64,000 nucleotides of DNA, from the NCBI GenBank assembly GCA_013399115.1, contig VXAA01001401.1, forward strand, positions 124,001 to 188,000. Direction: 5' to 3'. Shown piece after piece: positions 1 through 11,400 of this stretch. The stretch is from Anseranas semipalmata (lineage: Eukaryota; Chordata; Aves; Anseriformes; Anseranatidae). The stretch's first letter is position 1, and every line of letters begins with the position of its first letter. A program made the position numbers and the translations under genes. The notes beneath the pieces were generated by a model. It was not told the origin of the DNA. It saw only the letters and a program-made list of their open reading frames with translations, and made no database searches.

Positions 1-3000
1 GGGGATATAAAATCCTGATTAAAAAAAAAAAAGGAACACAATTTCCACAGGCTTATAAGCACACATGCATCATGGGGATTAGTGAGAAACTTAATTGTCA
101 GTGTACTGCATTTGAGAGCTTTGGCAGATCCCATATCTTTGATTGTTATGATTTTCTTCTAGCTGGTATCCCCACCTAAGTTGCTAATACAGCTAATTCC
201 TGGACTAAATCAAAAGAAGAAAGCTTAATTTTAATGCCCTAGAGACTTGAAGAGTGACTTTCACACTAGGCAAAAAAAAAAAAAAAANNNNAAAAAAAAA
301 AAAAAAAAAAAAAAGCTAGACATTCTTTTAATATGGAAAAAAGCAATTAACTGTCAGTAATTTTTTCACATGCATGTTTGGTATTATTTCAGTTCTGATT
401 TTAAATGAGTTTTCTGCACCTCACTTTGCTTTCTACTTGATTTACCAATGAAATCTGATCTCATTGTTAGTTCCTTCATAATATCTTGTAGAGGAACTAA
501 CCTGAAGACAGATTAGACAGATTTCACTTCTAGCTGAACCTAAGTCTGATGGAAGGAGATATCTAGCCACTTTGCTACTTGGTCAATAAACTGTAATCTC
601 CTCTGAGGCTACAGACAAGTTGAAAGATTCTGAGAAAAACAAGTTGGTTTCAACATAGTATCTGTGTATTACAGCAAATCTGTGTGCTTTTGGGCTCAAC
701 AGTTTATCATGCTTTGATCAGGTGGGCTTAATCCCGCAATAAACAGTGATGACATTTTACTGTTTGCGTGGCGTGTACCTGTGTATTTCCAACAAGGGCT
801 ATGGGCTCCTGCATGACTACATGACTAGTCTACGTTTTGTGCGCCAAGACCTAGGAGGCACCCTAAGCCCCAGAGAGTCCTAATGAGGAGGAAACACAAT
901 TCCCTGCACATCTGAGACTTCAGAGCGTGTCTTCATCTGTGCTTCTGGCTGCCAGTGAGGAACATGGCTCTGCGCTATGGTTCAGAAAAGCAGGGTGTCA
1001 GGACACAGCTGGAAGACTCAAATCATTACAGTCAAAGATAATGAGACATTCCTAGCTCAGGCCTCTGGCACAGGCCAGTAGAAGGGTACCTGTGCTAACA
1101 TCAACTTGAGACATGAAAAAATGTCATGCCCAGAGAAAATCACAATTGTGTTAAAAATACATCTTTACCCAAGTTTTGTGTTTCCCATTTGCCTTCTGTT
1201 TTCAGAGCCTAGAAGGCATAGCAGCCTCCCTCCTTTCAAGAATTTCTTGCTAGCTGCAGAGGGTAAGGCTGTCTTTTCTTTGTGAGGCTGAAAGTGAGGG
1301 GTGCTTGGTGAAAACTGACATTCCCTTGATGTTGAGGAGCCTTGAGAAGCATCCACGCGTAATGCCTCCTTAGTGCAGCCCAAGCCTCATGCTTGCATTG
1401 TCCCAGCAGTCCAATGCCACCAGCTATTTCCTGGCTGGCAGGCTCAGGACTTGATCCTGGACCCTCATGCCTCCTGGGTTTGGTGTCTTGACCCATTTCC
1501 TGAAATCTATGGGCTGCCTCCTGTGTTAGTGCTGAATTTAATCCGTGCCTTTCCCAGCAAGATCTTGGCCACATGGCCCTTCCCAGATTTTCTTCTTGGA
1601 GAGGAATGACTGCTTGGGAGGGACCTGATAGACTTGCTGCCCTGGGCCCTATCTCCTCATACCCCTCACAGACCAGAGCAGGAGGCATACAACTGAAACC
1701 TTTACCACCCACCAGCTCTTTGGTTGCATTCATACCTCATCTCAGTCCTGAGTTAGTAATGGTCCATGCACATTATTTCTCATGTTTAAGTTTCTAAGAA
1801 GTGTAGCCATCAATTATATACATGTGAATACAGCGCAGTTTTCAACTGAAGAGGTTGCATGTTGAGGTCTGTACTCCATCCTGCTCTCTGTAGGAAGTGC
1901 TTCCCTCGTAATCAACGAAGAGCTCATTTATAATTAAACTGAGCACAGGGACAGCCCTTAGTTTACTTTATTGTCTGGTATCTTCCTACTTGAACAGCAT
2001 CAAGGTGAGGCCAGGAAATGGCTCTTTGGAAAAGGTGTTAAAACATATCTTCACTGAGTTTAAGCATTGCATACATACCTGCAGGGAGGAAGGGAATATT
2101 TGAACTGAACATATCCCTGGGGTTAGAAGCACACATGCCACCAGGTGGAGATCCTTTTGGTGAGGGACGTGCACTGAACCATATCCTTGTTTAAGCCTTT
2201 GATCTCACCTAAAAGAGCTGTGGAAGCATCCTGGCAACTGTAGGTGCTGGAGAGCACGTCGTGGAGCTGGACTAACCTGTAAGGTTTCCCTTTACTTCTG
2301 TGCATTTGTCTGGAAACACAGCAAGTCCACTACTGGTCTTTGGATAGCAAAGTCAAGTTCATCTTTCCTTTTACCTCCGCTTTTCTCTAGTGATCAGAGT
2401 GATTTTAGGACAACTGACAAACTACAGATGCTCCATTTCCCAATGAAACAATAAGCCGCATAGCAAGCTTACTGGAACGTTCTTGCAATTCCCAGCATGT
2501 CCCTCAAGACTCGGGGAGTAACTGAGTGCTTCCACCCTAAACAGCAGATACAACTTTGAATGCTGGTCACACAGGGAATCCACCAAGAGGGATGTCCTCT
2601 AGGGATCAGTGTTAGCCAGTGTTTCTTGAGTATGCTGCGCAGCGATGCGGGGAGGTTCAGGCCCACAAGTCTGTAACTAGAGCCAGGAGAGAATGCCATT
2701 TTCCATTGCTGGAAGAACACCACTTCAAAGCAAAGGCTAAATAACCAATGCTCCCATCTAGTGGTGAAACTGTACCCAAAGGCCTAAACATGTCGGGCAT
2801 CAAGCTGAGCTTCCCAGGTGCTACGGAGCTGGATGGACCACGCCACAGGACAGTGCCACCCCTTGGAAATTCTGTAGGGCTTTGCACAGTGGAGTAGACA
2901 CCCACACACATCCAAAAGCTGAGGAGAAACCAACTAATAACCCCAGTTAAAACTACAACATTAATAATAAGAAATAAAAAGAAAACATCAGGAGCAGGGG

Positions 3001-4589
3001 TTCTTTTAAGCAAAGGGAAGAGTGAAGTAGCATTCTCAAAAATTTTTAAGCAACCGTCACTGAGGTATAGATGCCCACATTGTTTTGGCTTTGGTTCCTA
3101 AAGCATGTAGGCGCCTTTCAAAATGTTATCCAAGGTTAGTAATTAGCAACAGATTCTGATTTGTGTTGTTGTTATGTTGATTACCATGTAATTAATATGC
3201 TAATGTCCTAATACACTGCTGAACTTATAATTATTGGCCAGAACAAAAACATTTTTTTTGTTTACATTTGAAAGCTTACAGTAAGAGGTGAACAATTACC
3301 ATATGCTCAGTTTGTGACATTATTGGGAGTCACCCCATGACACTATTGTAAATCACTTCATGAGGTCTGCTCAGTTCTTCCTAATATGCTTATTTTCAAT
3401 TGTTATGCTTGGAAGCTGAGCAGATCAGCACGAAAATGGTTCTGTTCTTCTCACTGTGTCTTTTTTTAAAGGCACAGCTGCTGCCTACAGGATATACCCA
3501 GAAGCAAAATTCATTAATGATGCTGAGACACTACTTTGTCACAAGAATGAGCTGCGCAATTGGGAAAGAACTTTAAAATATCATCTCTTGTTAGACTGTA
3601 ATTGTCACTTCTCTGTTTTGACTTCACTGCCCTTTTTTACTTTACCTAGATATAATAATGCAAATAGCAAAACAATTCTAACACTAGTCTTGTATATGCA
3701 CTTTCCAACAACACATTTCAGAGCACTTTGTACTGCCATAATTACCCAATTTACATGGCCATAATTCCCAAATCTCAGTCCAGTGCCACCTGTAATAGGG
3801 TTTACAGTGAGTTAAAGGACAGGACATTCCTTGAGAGATGCAGTGGTCTGGAGTCCATGTCTGCAATAGCTGAAAGACAGAAAGGCAGCTCTTCTGACAA
3901 GCAGTAGAACTTCAAGCAAGAGAGAGAGCTTGGTTCACATTTCAGTGATTTCATTTCACATTCCACTTGCGAGAAGAAACTACAAAATTTATTTATTAAC
4001 CTGAGTAAGGGGGAGAGGGAGCAACATGGGTAGTACTTGGCTAGATGTTAGCTGAATATCTAATTTTTTCTCTCCAAAATGCTAATCCAATATTGGCAAA
4101 CCATGAATTTAGCGACTCAGTACAAGATCCAAAGTGAACCCACAGAACAGTTTATGACAGATTTGCTAATGGAGGATTCTGTGTGTATTGGCAAGGATAA
4201 AATAATCTAATACTAGGCAGTCTTTAAGAAAAATTCAACAAAAATTAATTCAGGTTGACTGGAATTAACCAAAAAAGCACTGCTAAAAGTATTGGGATGA
4301 TGCAAGTGCTGCTAAAATCCCATTCTCATTAGGACATAGCTGGAAGTGTATACTTCTTAAGTGGAGGCTGTACATGTGTAAATGAAGAGATAGTCTGTGG
4401 CAAAGGCACAGGAACCCATAAACCAGGTGGATGGCTGTAACAAGAGGTTATGCTACCAGAGTAAAAGAAAAAGCACTTTGCAAAATGACAGTGATGCAAA
4501 AGAACTCCTGGATAGCAAAGAAGCCAGAGACACTGCCTTAGTGAAGCAGGAAGTTAAGGGAAGTAAAGATTGAACTTTAACTAATGTCA
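1..4589. other. Upstream non-coding DNA
   Basis: No gene is recognised here. The sequence is mixed AT-rich DNA with short chance frames on both strands. The longest is a minus-strand frame of 165 codons at 1236-1733, which has low-complexity composition, matches no family I know and shows no flanking splice signals. A poly-A tract at 272-314 is broken by four N at 288-291. The stretch lies 12-16 kb upstream of the putative ST6GAL2 promoter, so it is probably intergenic. Confidence 0.5.
272..314. repeat. Poly-A tract with 4-base N gap
   Basis: A run of A is interrupted by N at 288-291. The gap probably marks uncertain homopolymer length rather than missing unique sequence. Confidence 0.9.
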
Positions 4590-4786
4590 CGTTTTCAATA
4601 AGGTACCAGGTGTTACCAGTAGAGATCATTCCTAGGATGAAGTGCCCCTGCAAAGTCCAGGCTGAATTCCAGTGCACCAGCCAAAATAATGCTTACAAAA
4701 GTGCATAGACAGTCACAGCTCTCAGACCTTGCACAGATGTCAGCTAGAGATTTGATTTTTTGATAATGAATAGGATGGCTAATCAT
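4590..4786 (+). mobile_element. Possible upstream extension of the Ty3/gypsy relic
   Basis: Weak matches suggest that the reverse transcriptase relic continues upstream. A segment LNSSAPA is readable at about 4660-4680, resembling the PFGLxxAPATF motif. The bases around 4743-4762 could be a mutated YLDD(L/I) active-site region, but frames are broken and stops frequent. Alone this would not be called; it is listed because of the clearer neighbour starting at 4787. Confidence 0.3.
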
Positions 4787-5508
4787 CATGTTGACTGTGT
4801 CCATAAGCACCCTGCATGGACAAAAACATATGGACCCAATTTTCAGGTTTTATGAAACTGCCATTCCTGTAGTAAAAACCTGAGAACTTTAGGCTGCCAG
4901 GATACAACATGACATAAATCTGTATCATGCTCCAACCAGCTAAGAAAGGAACAAGTGCATCATGAGAGTAAAATATTTTCATCCTGTTCTTTCAGTTTAG
5001 GATAACCTTAAGAAATTGGCAGCAAGATGTGCTACTGCTGTTGTATGTTCAACTTAAAAAGATATTAGGGTTGGCAATTTATCTTGCCAAGTTTTTACCT
5101 TACCTTTCAGAAGTCTTGGTAACACTAAGTTCTCTTGAAGATTGAGTTTCAACTGGATGCTGGCAGGAATCCACGTTTATCAAAATGAAGTAACTAATAA
5201 AAATTCAGATGGATGCATCCAAGCAATGACTTGTGGCTCTGTTACTGCAGGTAGGGCAGTGAGTGGTTTATGTATTCAGGTCTTCCACCTCTACAGTAAT
5301 AACCTACGCACAGATTGAAAAAAAGATGTATGCAATTGTGTTCGGTTGCGAGGGTTTCCATCAATATGTGTGTGGGAGAAAAGTGATTGTGGAATCTCAT
5401 CATATGTTACCGATGCTGGCTGTATTGCAAAACCATCTGAAAAACCTCATCTATAAATATTTTTATTCCTACTTGGTTTATTATTTGAATAATGTGGCTT
5501 GTCATTAA
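4787..5508 (+). mobile_element. Decayed Ty3/gypsy retrotransposon pol relic (RT end + RNase H)
   Basis: This is a broken fragment of an LTR-retrotransposon polymerase. Seen in frame 1 from 5041: a segment LAIYLAKFLPYLSEV (5071-5115), like the end of the Ty3/gypsy reverse transcriptase thumb/connection; then MDASKQ (5209-5226), like the DAS start of RNase H; then TYAQIEKKMYAIVFGCEGF from about 5296 followed by HQY, GRK and VES, the classic gypsy RNase H core. The frame has four stop codons (TGA 5143, TAA 5191, TGA 5227, TGA 5260) but no frameshift across this part. One acidic position of the usual VE(S/T)DHKPL motif reads H (VESHH). Upstream in frame 2, at about 4787-4890, HVDCVHK and NCHSCSKNLRTLG resemble the RT palm-end region, so at least one frameshift lies between. 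No LTRs, gag or integrase could be placed. It is non-functional. The family match is from memory of the motifs, not a search. Confidence 0.75.
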
Positions 5509-6138
5509 ACACCAGGGCCCTAAAACACATACTTCAGGCAAATTTTAATTCTATATTAATTTGATATATTTTTTTTTACCACTGGTAGGAAAGCAGAAGG
5601 TGTAAGGGAGCCAAACAGGGTGCTACAATAAACATATTTTGATTAATTTCAGCACAAAATTGGTATTACTGCTGACAGAGAATCATCAGTAAATAAGGTG
5701 ACCTTGAAACCTCCAATTGTGTGAGACATTAAATAGAGGGAAGACACGACAAAAATGACAGAGCATTTGACTGTTTATTTTCACCTCCCCTGCATTCCCC
5801 TGTCAAAGGATGAAGAACAGAAAAGCATAGCATCTGTGCTAAGGAAGCGTCTATGAGCATTAATTAATTATAATGCCAGTCCTCTGTGTGCTGGATGTGG
5901 TGTCACTCTCTCACAAACACTCTACTTGTTCCACTATCATCAGTTCAATTATTTGAGATGCTCTTCGGCAGGTGTATATGATGCGTTCTTTCAAAAGCTT
6001 CTTTGTGATGAAATATTCTCAATGGCTTAATGCATATTCCCTTATGCCACAGGTTGTTAAGAGCCCAGTCACATACCCAGTTCAAAAGCCCCTTGGTAAC
6101 ATTCAAGCTGACAATATAGCAAAAGCCAGCCACAATGA

Positions 6139-6139
<1 letters not shown>

Positions 6140-6178
<39 letters not shown>
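6140..6178. repeat. Poly-A tract (39 A)
   Basis: Uninterrupted run of A. It could be a simple repeat or the tail of a retroposed sequence; no source transcript was recognised upstream of it. Chance frames on both strands read through it as poly-Lys or poly-Phe and are not genes. Confidence 0.9.
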
Positions 6179-6180
<2 letters not shown>

Positions 6181-8379
6181 GACATCTATTGAAGCCAAGC
6201 AAACCACTCAGAAGTAAGTATACCACAGACTTATTGGTTTGAAGTCCATCCATGCCTCATCCTCCAGCCTTAGGGTGGGGAGTGCGAGGTCAGGGTGGTT
6301 TGTGTGGGTCTTGCACCCAGGGTGGGAGACTGGAGATGCCTGCAGAGCCATGGTGGGAGAACATGAAAAAGAGCAGAGCAGTGTGACTTAGAGCCTCCTT
6401 TCTAGCAAGTGGGGCTGTGGGAGATGATAGCAGACACTTTGCACAAGTCGGCAGGTTCCGAGACAGCACCACCGACTTGTAACAGCCTGGTAAATAACAG
6501 CAGCCACTAGGATCAATGATATTGCACCATGCATTGGGTCCTGTTTTATCCTGAGCACCAGAAAAACCTCTCTATACTCTGAGGGACTCCTGAGGTTCAA
6601 GTGAGATTTCTAGCTCTTGAGGAAATTTCCCTGTGCCTTTGTGCTGCTGCAGCAAAAGACCAGAGTCTTAAAGCAAGGACTCATCAGACACACCCCAAAA
6701 CCAAATCACAATTAACCAAATGTATGTAGTATTGTAGCCAATACTGTTGCTATTACAACTCCATACTTGGTACATGGGTGTATGTATTTTATTTGCAAAA
6801 AAATAAAAATGAAAACACTCCCCATACTTAAAGTAAAGAGAAAGGGATTTAAAAAAAAAATAAAAAAGACGCTTTCATTAGTATTAGCTTATTGGGCATA
6901 TGTTACATGTTCAGACACCAGGTTTCAGGTTTTAGCCAACTTCCACAAAGGCAGGTGACAGTGCACAGTACCAGAAGATCAAGCCCCCTTCATTTGTTTC
7001 ACACTCATATGTAATAGGAATCTTCCCTTTCCCTACCCACTTCTAGAGATCAATCTGCTCCCATTGTACAAAACAATGAGAAAACTGTAAATGAGAAATC
7101 TGGCTACAGATATTCAGGAAGCCCCCTGCCAAAGATTGTGCTGTTTATCCACAACGCAGTGTATATGCTTTACAGATGTGGAATGTAATTAATGGGCACT
7201 ATTACCTGTGTCCAATTTTAAAGTTGTTGTTTCAAGATGATGTCACATTCAGACAATACTCCCTGGCTAAATTATACTCCCACGGCAACAGGGAGGGAAG
7301 AAATTTAGGGCTATTTGCTACACAAGCACAGGTCCCATCGCTTCATTTTGCAATAGAAATGACATACAAGTAGGTTAGCTTGTGCTCAGAACCTTGTTTT
7401 ATTTACAGTTCTTTTGTACTCTATTTTCATATATTATGGGGCAGTCAGACCAAAAACATGTTGTTGTTATAGCCATGTACAATCTGTTCTTCCTTCTTTG
7501 TGAATGTTTACTTTATAAGGCTGTTTGTCAGAGAGACAGAGGACAAATAGGAGAAGCCCATTTTATATTGCTAAAACTAAATTCAGACCTGATAGAGACA
7601 TACAGAAGTGGTGCAGCAGGTCTTCCAATTAGGTGTTTGATCCTGCCTCCATAGAAAACAGAAACAAATTGCCATTAAATCCAGGGTTGGAGAGCAGGGC
7701 TTGACTTCAGAACACCAGCTGAACAGCTCTTTGGTGAGTGGTGACATCCCTGACTCTCAAGCCCTTCATTAAGATGACATGCTGTAAGAGACTGCTTTTT
7801 TAAAAGAATTTGTTCGTTTATTTCATACTTGATAAACTTTCTGTACAGTCAGGGTGTTCCTGCTGCTAAGGGATGTAGCCGTGGATGATACACCTCCCCA
7901 CGAATTCCTGTCAGGAAGTGTAGATGCCCCATTTAGATGCAGGTATATTTACAACTACTCCCATCCTGTCTGGCACTCACTAGGCTTCTCTGGATTCCAA
8001 AACACAGGATTTATGTGCTTTTACATTACCTAAATCTCAGTGTGCTCTTGCATCATCTCTGGCACCAAGCACTCTACCACATTTCTTTTGTCTTACCCAT
8101 CTTAAGTGCACGACCTTATTGATACATGGATCTCCACAGAATTTAGAGTGACCCTTTTCCCAAGCCCTACCTGCGGTAGTTTTGCTTTGGGTTTATTACT
8201 TTATTCTTCTGGGACCAGCTAATAGCTGGAGCAAGAATGCATTGTTGGAGTTGAGGAAACAATCACTCTTTCTTTAGCATGTAAAGAAATGTATAGACCT
8301 AAATGGAATAGGACCATAAACTCAGACGCACATTTACCAAGCTCTTTCCTCACAACTCTGAAGCTTTCTTTATCTTTAG

Positions 8380-8457
8380 ATCCAAGCCTTGCTCTGCCTC
8401 ACTTCACCTCTCTTTGCCTTGCCTCGCCTTTCCTTGCCTTGTCTTGCCTTGTGGCCA
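8380..8457. repeat. Imperfect CCTTG/CTTGC pyrimidine-rich repeat
   Basis: Repeated TTGCCT/CTTGCC units separated by variants form a degenerate pentanucleotide-like tract on the + strand. Confidence 0.7.
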
Positions 8458-11400
8458 GTCTTTCAGATTTCATTTCCAGCTTTTTTCCTCTTCCTTCAAA
8501 TGGCCAGTGAAAGATCCCAATCTTAGCAACACTTCTGTCTGACATGATCTATTCAGACTTTCATTACAGATTTAAATTATTGTCCAGTTTTTTAAGGCAT
8601 AGTAGCCGGTTATTAGCCTGAGACTATTTCCATGTAATGGAGGAACAGATATGTTCATCACTTCCCTCTTATGAGGTATGTGTCGCTGCTCCTTTAGCTT
8701 TCTCTAGCAGACAGGTGGGCCAAATATTCCCAGGGCTGCAATTTGATATAGATATGTATTCACAGTCCCTGATGGGATACAGAGTACACTTTATATGGAG
8801 GCTCAAATTGATGCCATCGTTTCTTGCAAATTTCCCAGATGTTATGATTCAAATGTTTTCATGATGCAGGGAAAAACAGCACTTTGCCTGCAGTCAAGGG
8901 AACTCAAGGGTTTCCAATTATGGTCACACACTCAGTCTTATTAGCACAAAATTTAATTTGCGTTAATCAGACTGAGGTGGGTAGAGCGCGAAATTAACTT
9001 GACTTTCATTTTGCATTGTACAGTAAACTGACTCGGTAGAATCACTGTAGAAATCTGAGCTGCAAATGATGGATGAGATGAAAAAAAATAGAGAATAAAC
9101 AGTGCTGTGTAAACGTCACTGAACTAAAAGGGTCACAATATTAAATTCAGCTGCTGGGAGAAACACTTTACCTCCATGGCAAATCAAAGGGCACGTTGAC
9201 CTCAGCTGCGCTATTTTGCCACCAAAGCTGAGAACAGAGGTTGGATCCAAGAATTTCTCTTTAGCATCCCCTCTATTCTGAGAGCTATATATGCTCAGAT
9301 GATCTTGCCAAGAATTTTTCAAACTGTAATTTTTTCCAGAAAAGTACAACTTAATGAGAATAGAAACACATTAGTTTCAATGAAATTTCCATTCTCAGTT
9401 TGAGACTTATTCAAAACCCAGAGGGAAAGATGAACATTTACTAGAGACTAGGCAGAGGCCACGGGATGTCCGACTGTGATATGGGTTTGCTCCTAGTGAG
9501 CAAAAGGAAGAAATCACACCTGAAATCTTCCACATCCCAGAGTAATACTCTGATGACTGGATTTTCTGGAAGTGTGTTTTCACTTGAACTCATTTGAAAG
9601 GCTTCTGTTTCACCTCAGTGAAGAACAAAGTCTTGACATTTTCTTTTTCTTTCCTTCTCTTTCTTCAAAACAAAACTCTATTTTCCAGCCAACCCTAACA
9701 TTAATTCCCTTTTCCCAACTCTCTGTCACCTTTCCTGTGTTGCTAAAATAAATGTTTTGGAGATGGAAGCTGCCTTACTGGAACCACAACTGCCTCCACC
9801 TGAACCATTTCCTTATAAATAACAGGAAAAATAAAACAATGCTTCTCAAACACTGGCCTGAAACTTTTTCAATAAGGTTTTAACATGTTTTTCCACCCCT
9901 TGCCATGAACAGAGAGATTTCTGTCTCAAAGCAAACTGCAAATTTGAGAAGGCTACTGGCACAGTCAGAAAGCTGCAGAAAACCTTGAAAGATAAAAAGG
10001 GCAGGCTCTGATAAAAAAAAAGGAAAAAAAAAAAAAACCTTTCATTTCTGAAGACAGTTTCAGTCCAAGGACCTGAGAGAATCCGCTCCAAGCAGAGGGA
10101 GGTTTAAGGTCCCAGCTGTGGCACAGGCCAAATCAGCACTATTTTTCCCCACTTTACCTACGGACTAAGGTTGTGGTAGCAGAGTCACATGTGGAAGAAG
10201 GGTGGTGACAAGCAGCAGAGGACGACCTGGGGACCGGGGCAGCTTCAGCTGGGGCAAGAGAATTGGGAAAAGGGATATTTGCTTAGTGCATTGGTGATAC
10301 GTGCCTGAATCCCACAACAATCCATGCACAAAATGGTCTTAATTTTTATTTTATTTTTTTTTTTCAGGGAAAGAGTAAATTTTATCACCAAGTGGGAAAT
10401 ACTACTTATACTGTTTACTATCTTTAAACTGTGCAATGTGCTGGAAAATAACATCTTTAATTAAAGTTGTCTTTTCAATGCCTATTCCTTGCAGAAAAGT
10501 GACACCATTTCAAAACACAGCTTTTCTTGTATGTCGTTATTTACTTTCCCATTTTTCTTATAATAGCTTCTATTTAACCGGTTCCTGCAATATATTTGAC
10601 ATTTGCAGATGCAACTGCAATGTATTCAAGTGCCTTGCAAGGGAGAATAAAGTTATATGGTACCTTCTGTGTCGCCAAAAAGGTGGGGAACACAAAATAA
10701 AGCAGACTAAAGGTTGTTTTTGCAGATTAATGTCAGAATTTCTACTTTTATTATTTAAACAAACCGTGTAATGTTTGCACTGTAAAGTTGTGATCTCAAA
10801 ATATGAAAGCAAGATAAGAACAGGTTTTTCCAACTCTTCCTTCTAACAATGGAGGGTAAAAATTGCTGATTCTCTTTGTGACAGTAATTGGCTACAAAAC
10901 AAGAACTATAATTGTGTTTTTAACTATCTTTAAACTTGTATTTGCATATACAAAGTATGATACATTGCCTGGATGTATCCAAATAGCCATTAAACCACAG
11001 AACCGTTCATATTTCTTTATTTGTCCTAAAGCATTTGGAAAGTATGCATGACGAGAACTGCTTTGCTACGCTGATCTATCTGCACTCTCCCACTGAGGAG
11101 ACAAAGTTGTGTTTTTTTAAGGCTCCATACAGCAGAAAGCATGGCAGCATTTCCCAGTCCAGCTACAAAGTTACATGAAAGAGTGTACTAGCAATAACTA
11201 GCTCTGTAGCAATGAATAACCAGCAACCAAGCTACTCCAGGGAAAGCTCCCTTGCATTTTAAATCAACAAGAAAAAGCTGACCCATTTTCAAAATATAAA
11301 GCAACTCCTACCAGAAAACTAACTTTTTTTTTAGTTCCTAACTAGGTGAAAACAGTGTATGTGACTTCTGCAAAACTGCTATTGCACTTAAGGCTATGAA

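Noticed and set aside
1236..1733. Minus-strand frame of 165 codons
   Set aside because: The longest uninterrupted frame after ST6GAL2, but it has no recognised domain, no splice or promoter context, and overlaps other-frame open stretches as expected for GC-richer non-coding DNA.
2469..3013. Two overlapping minus-strand frames with a hydrophobic stretch
   Set aside because: The hydrophobic stretch comes from AT-rich codons; no homologue recognised and the two frames conflict.
5945..6253. Frames on both strands through the 39-base poly-A
   Set aside because: Poly-Lys or poly-Phe translation of a homopolymer. I looked for an integrase continuation of the gypsy relic here and found no zinc-binding HHCC or DDE motif.
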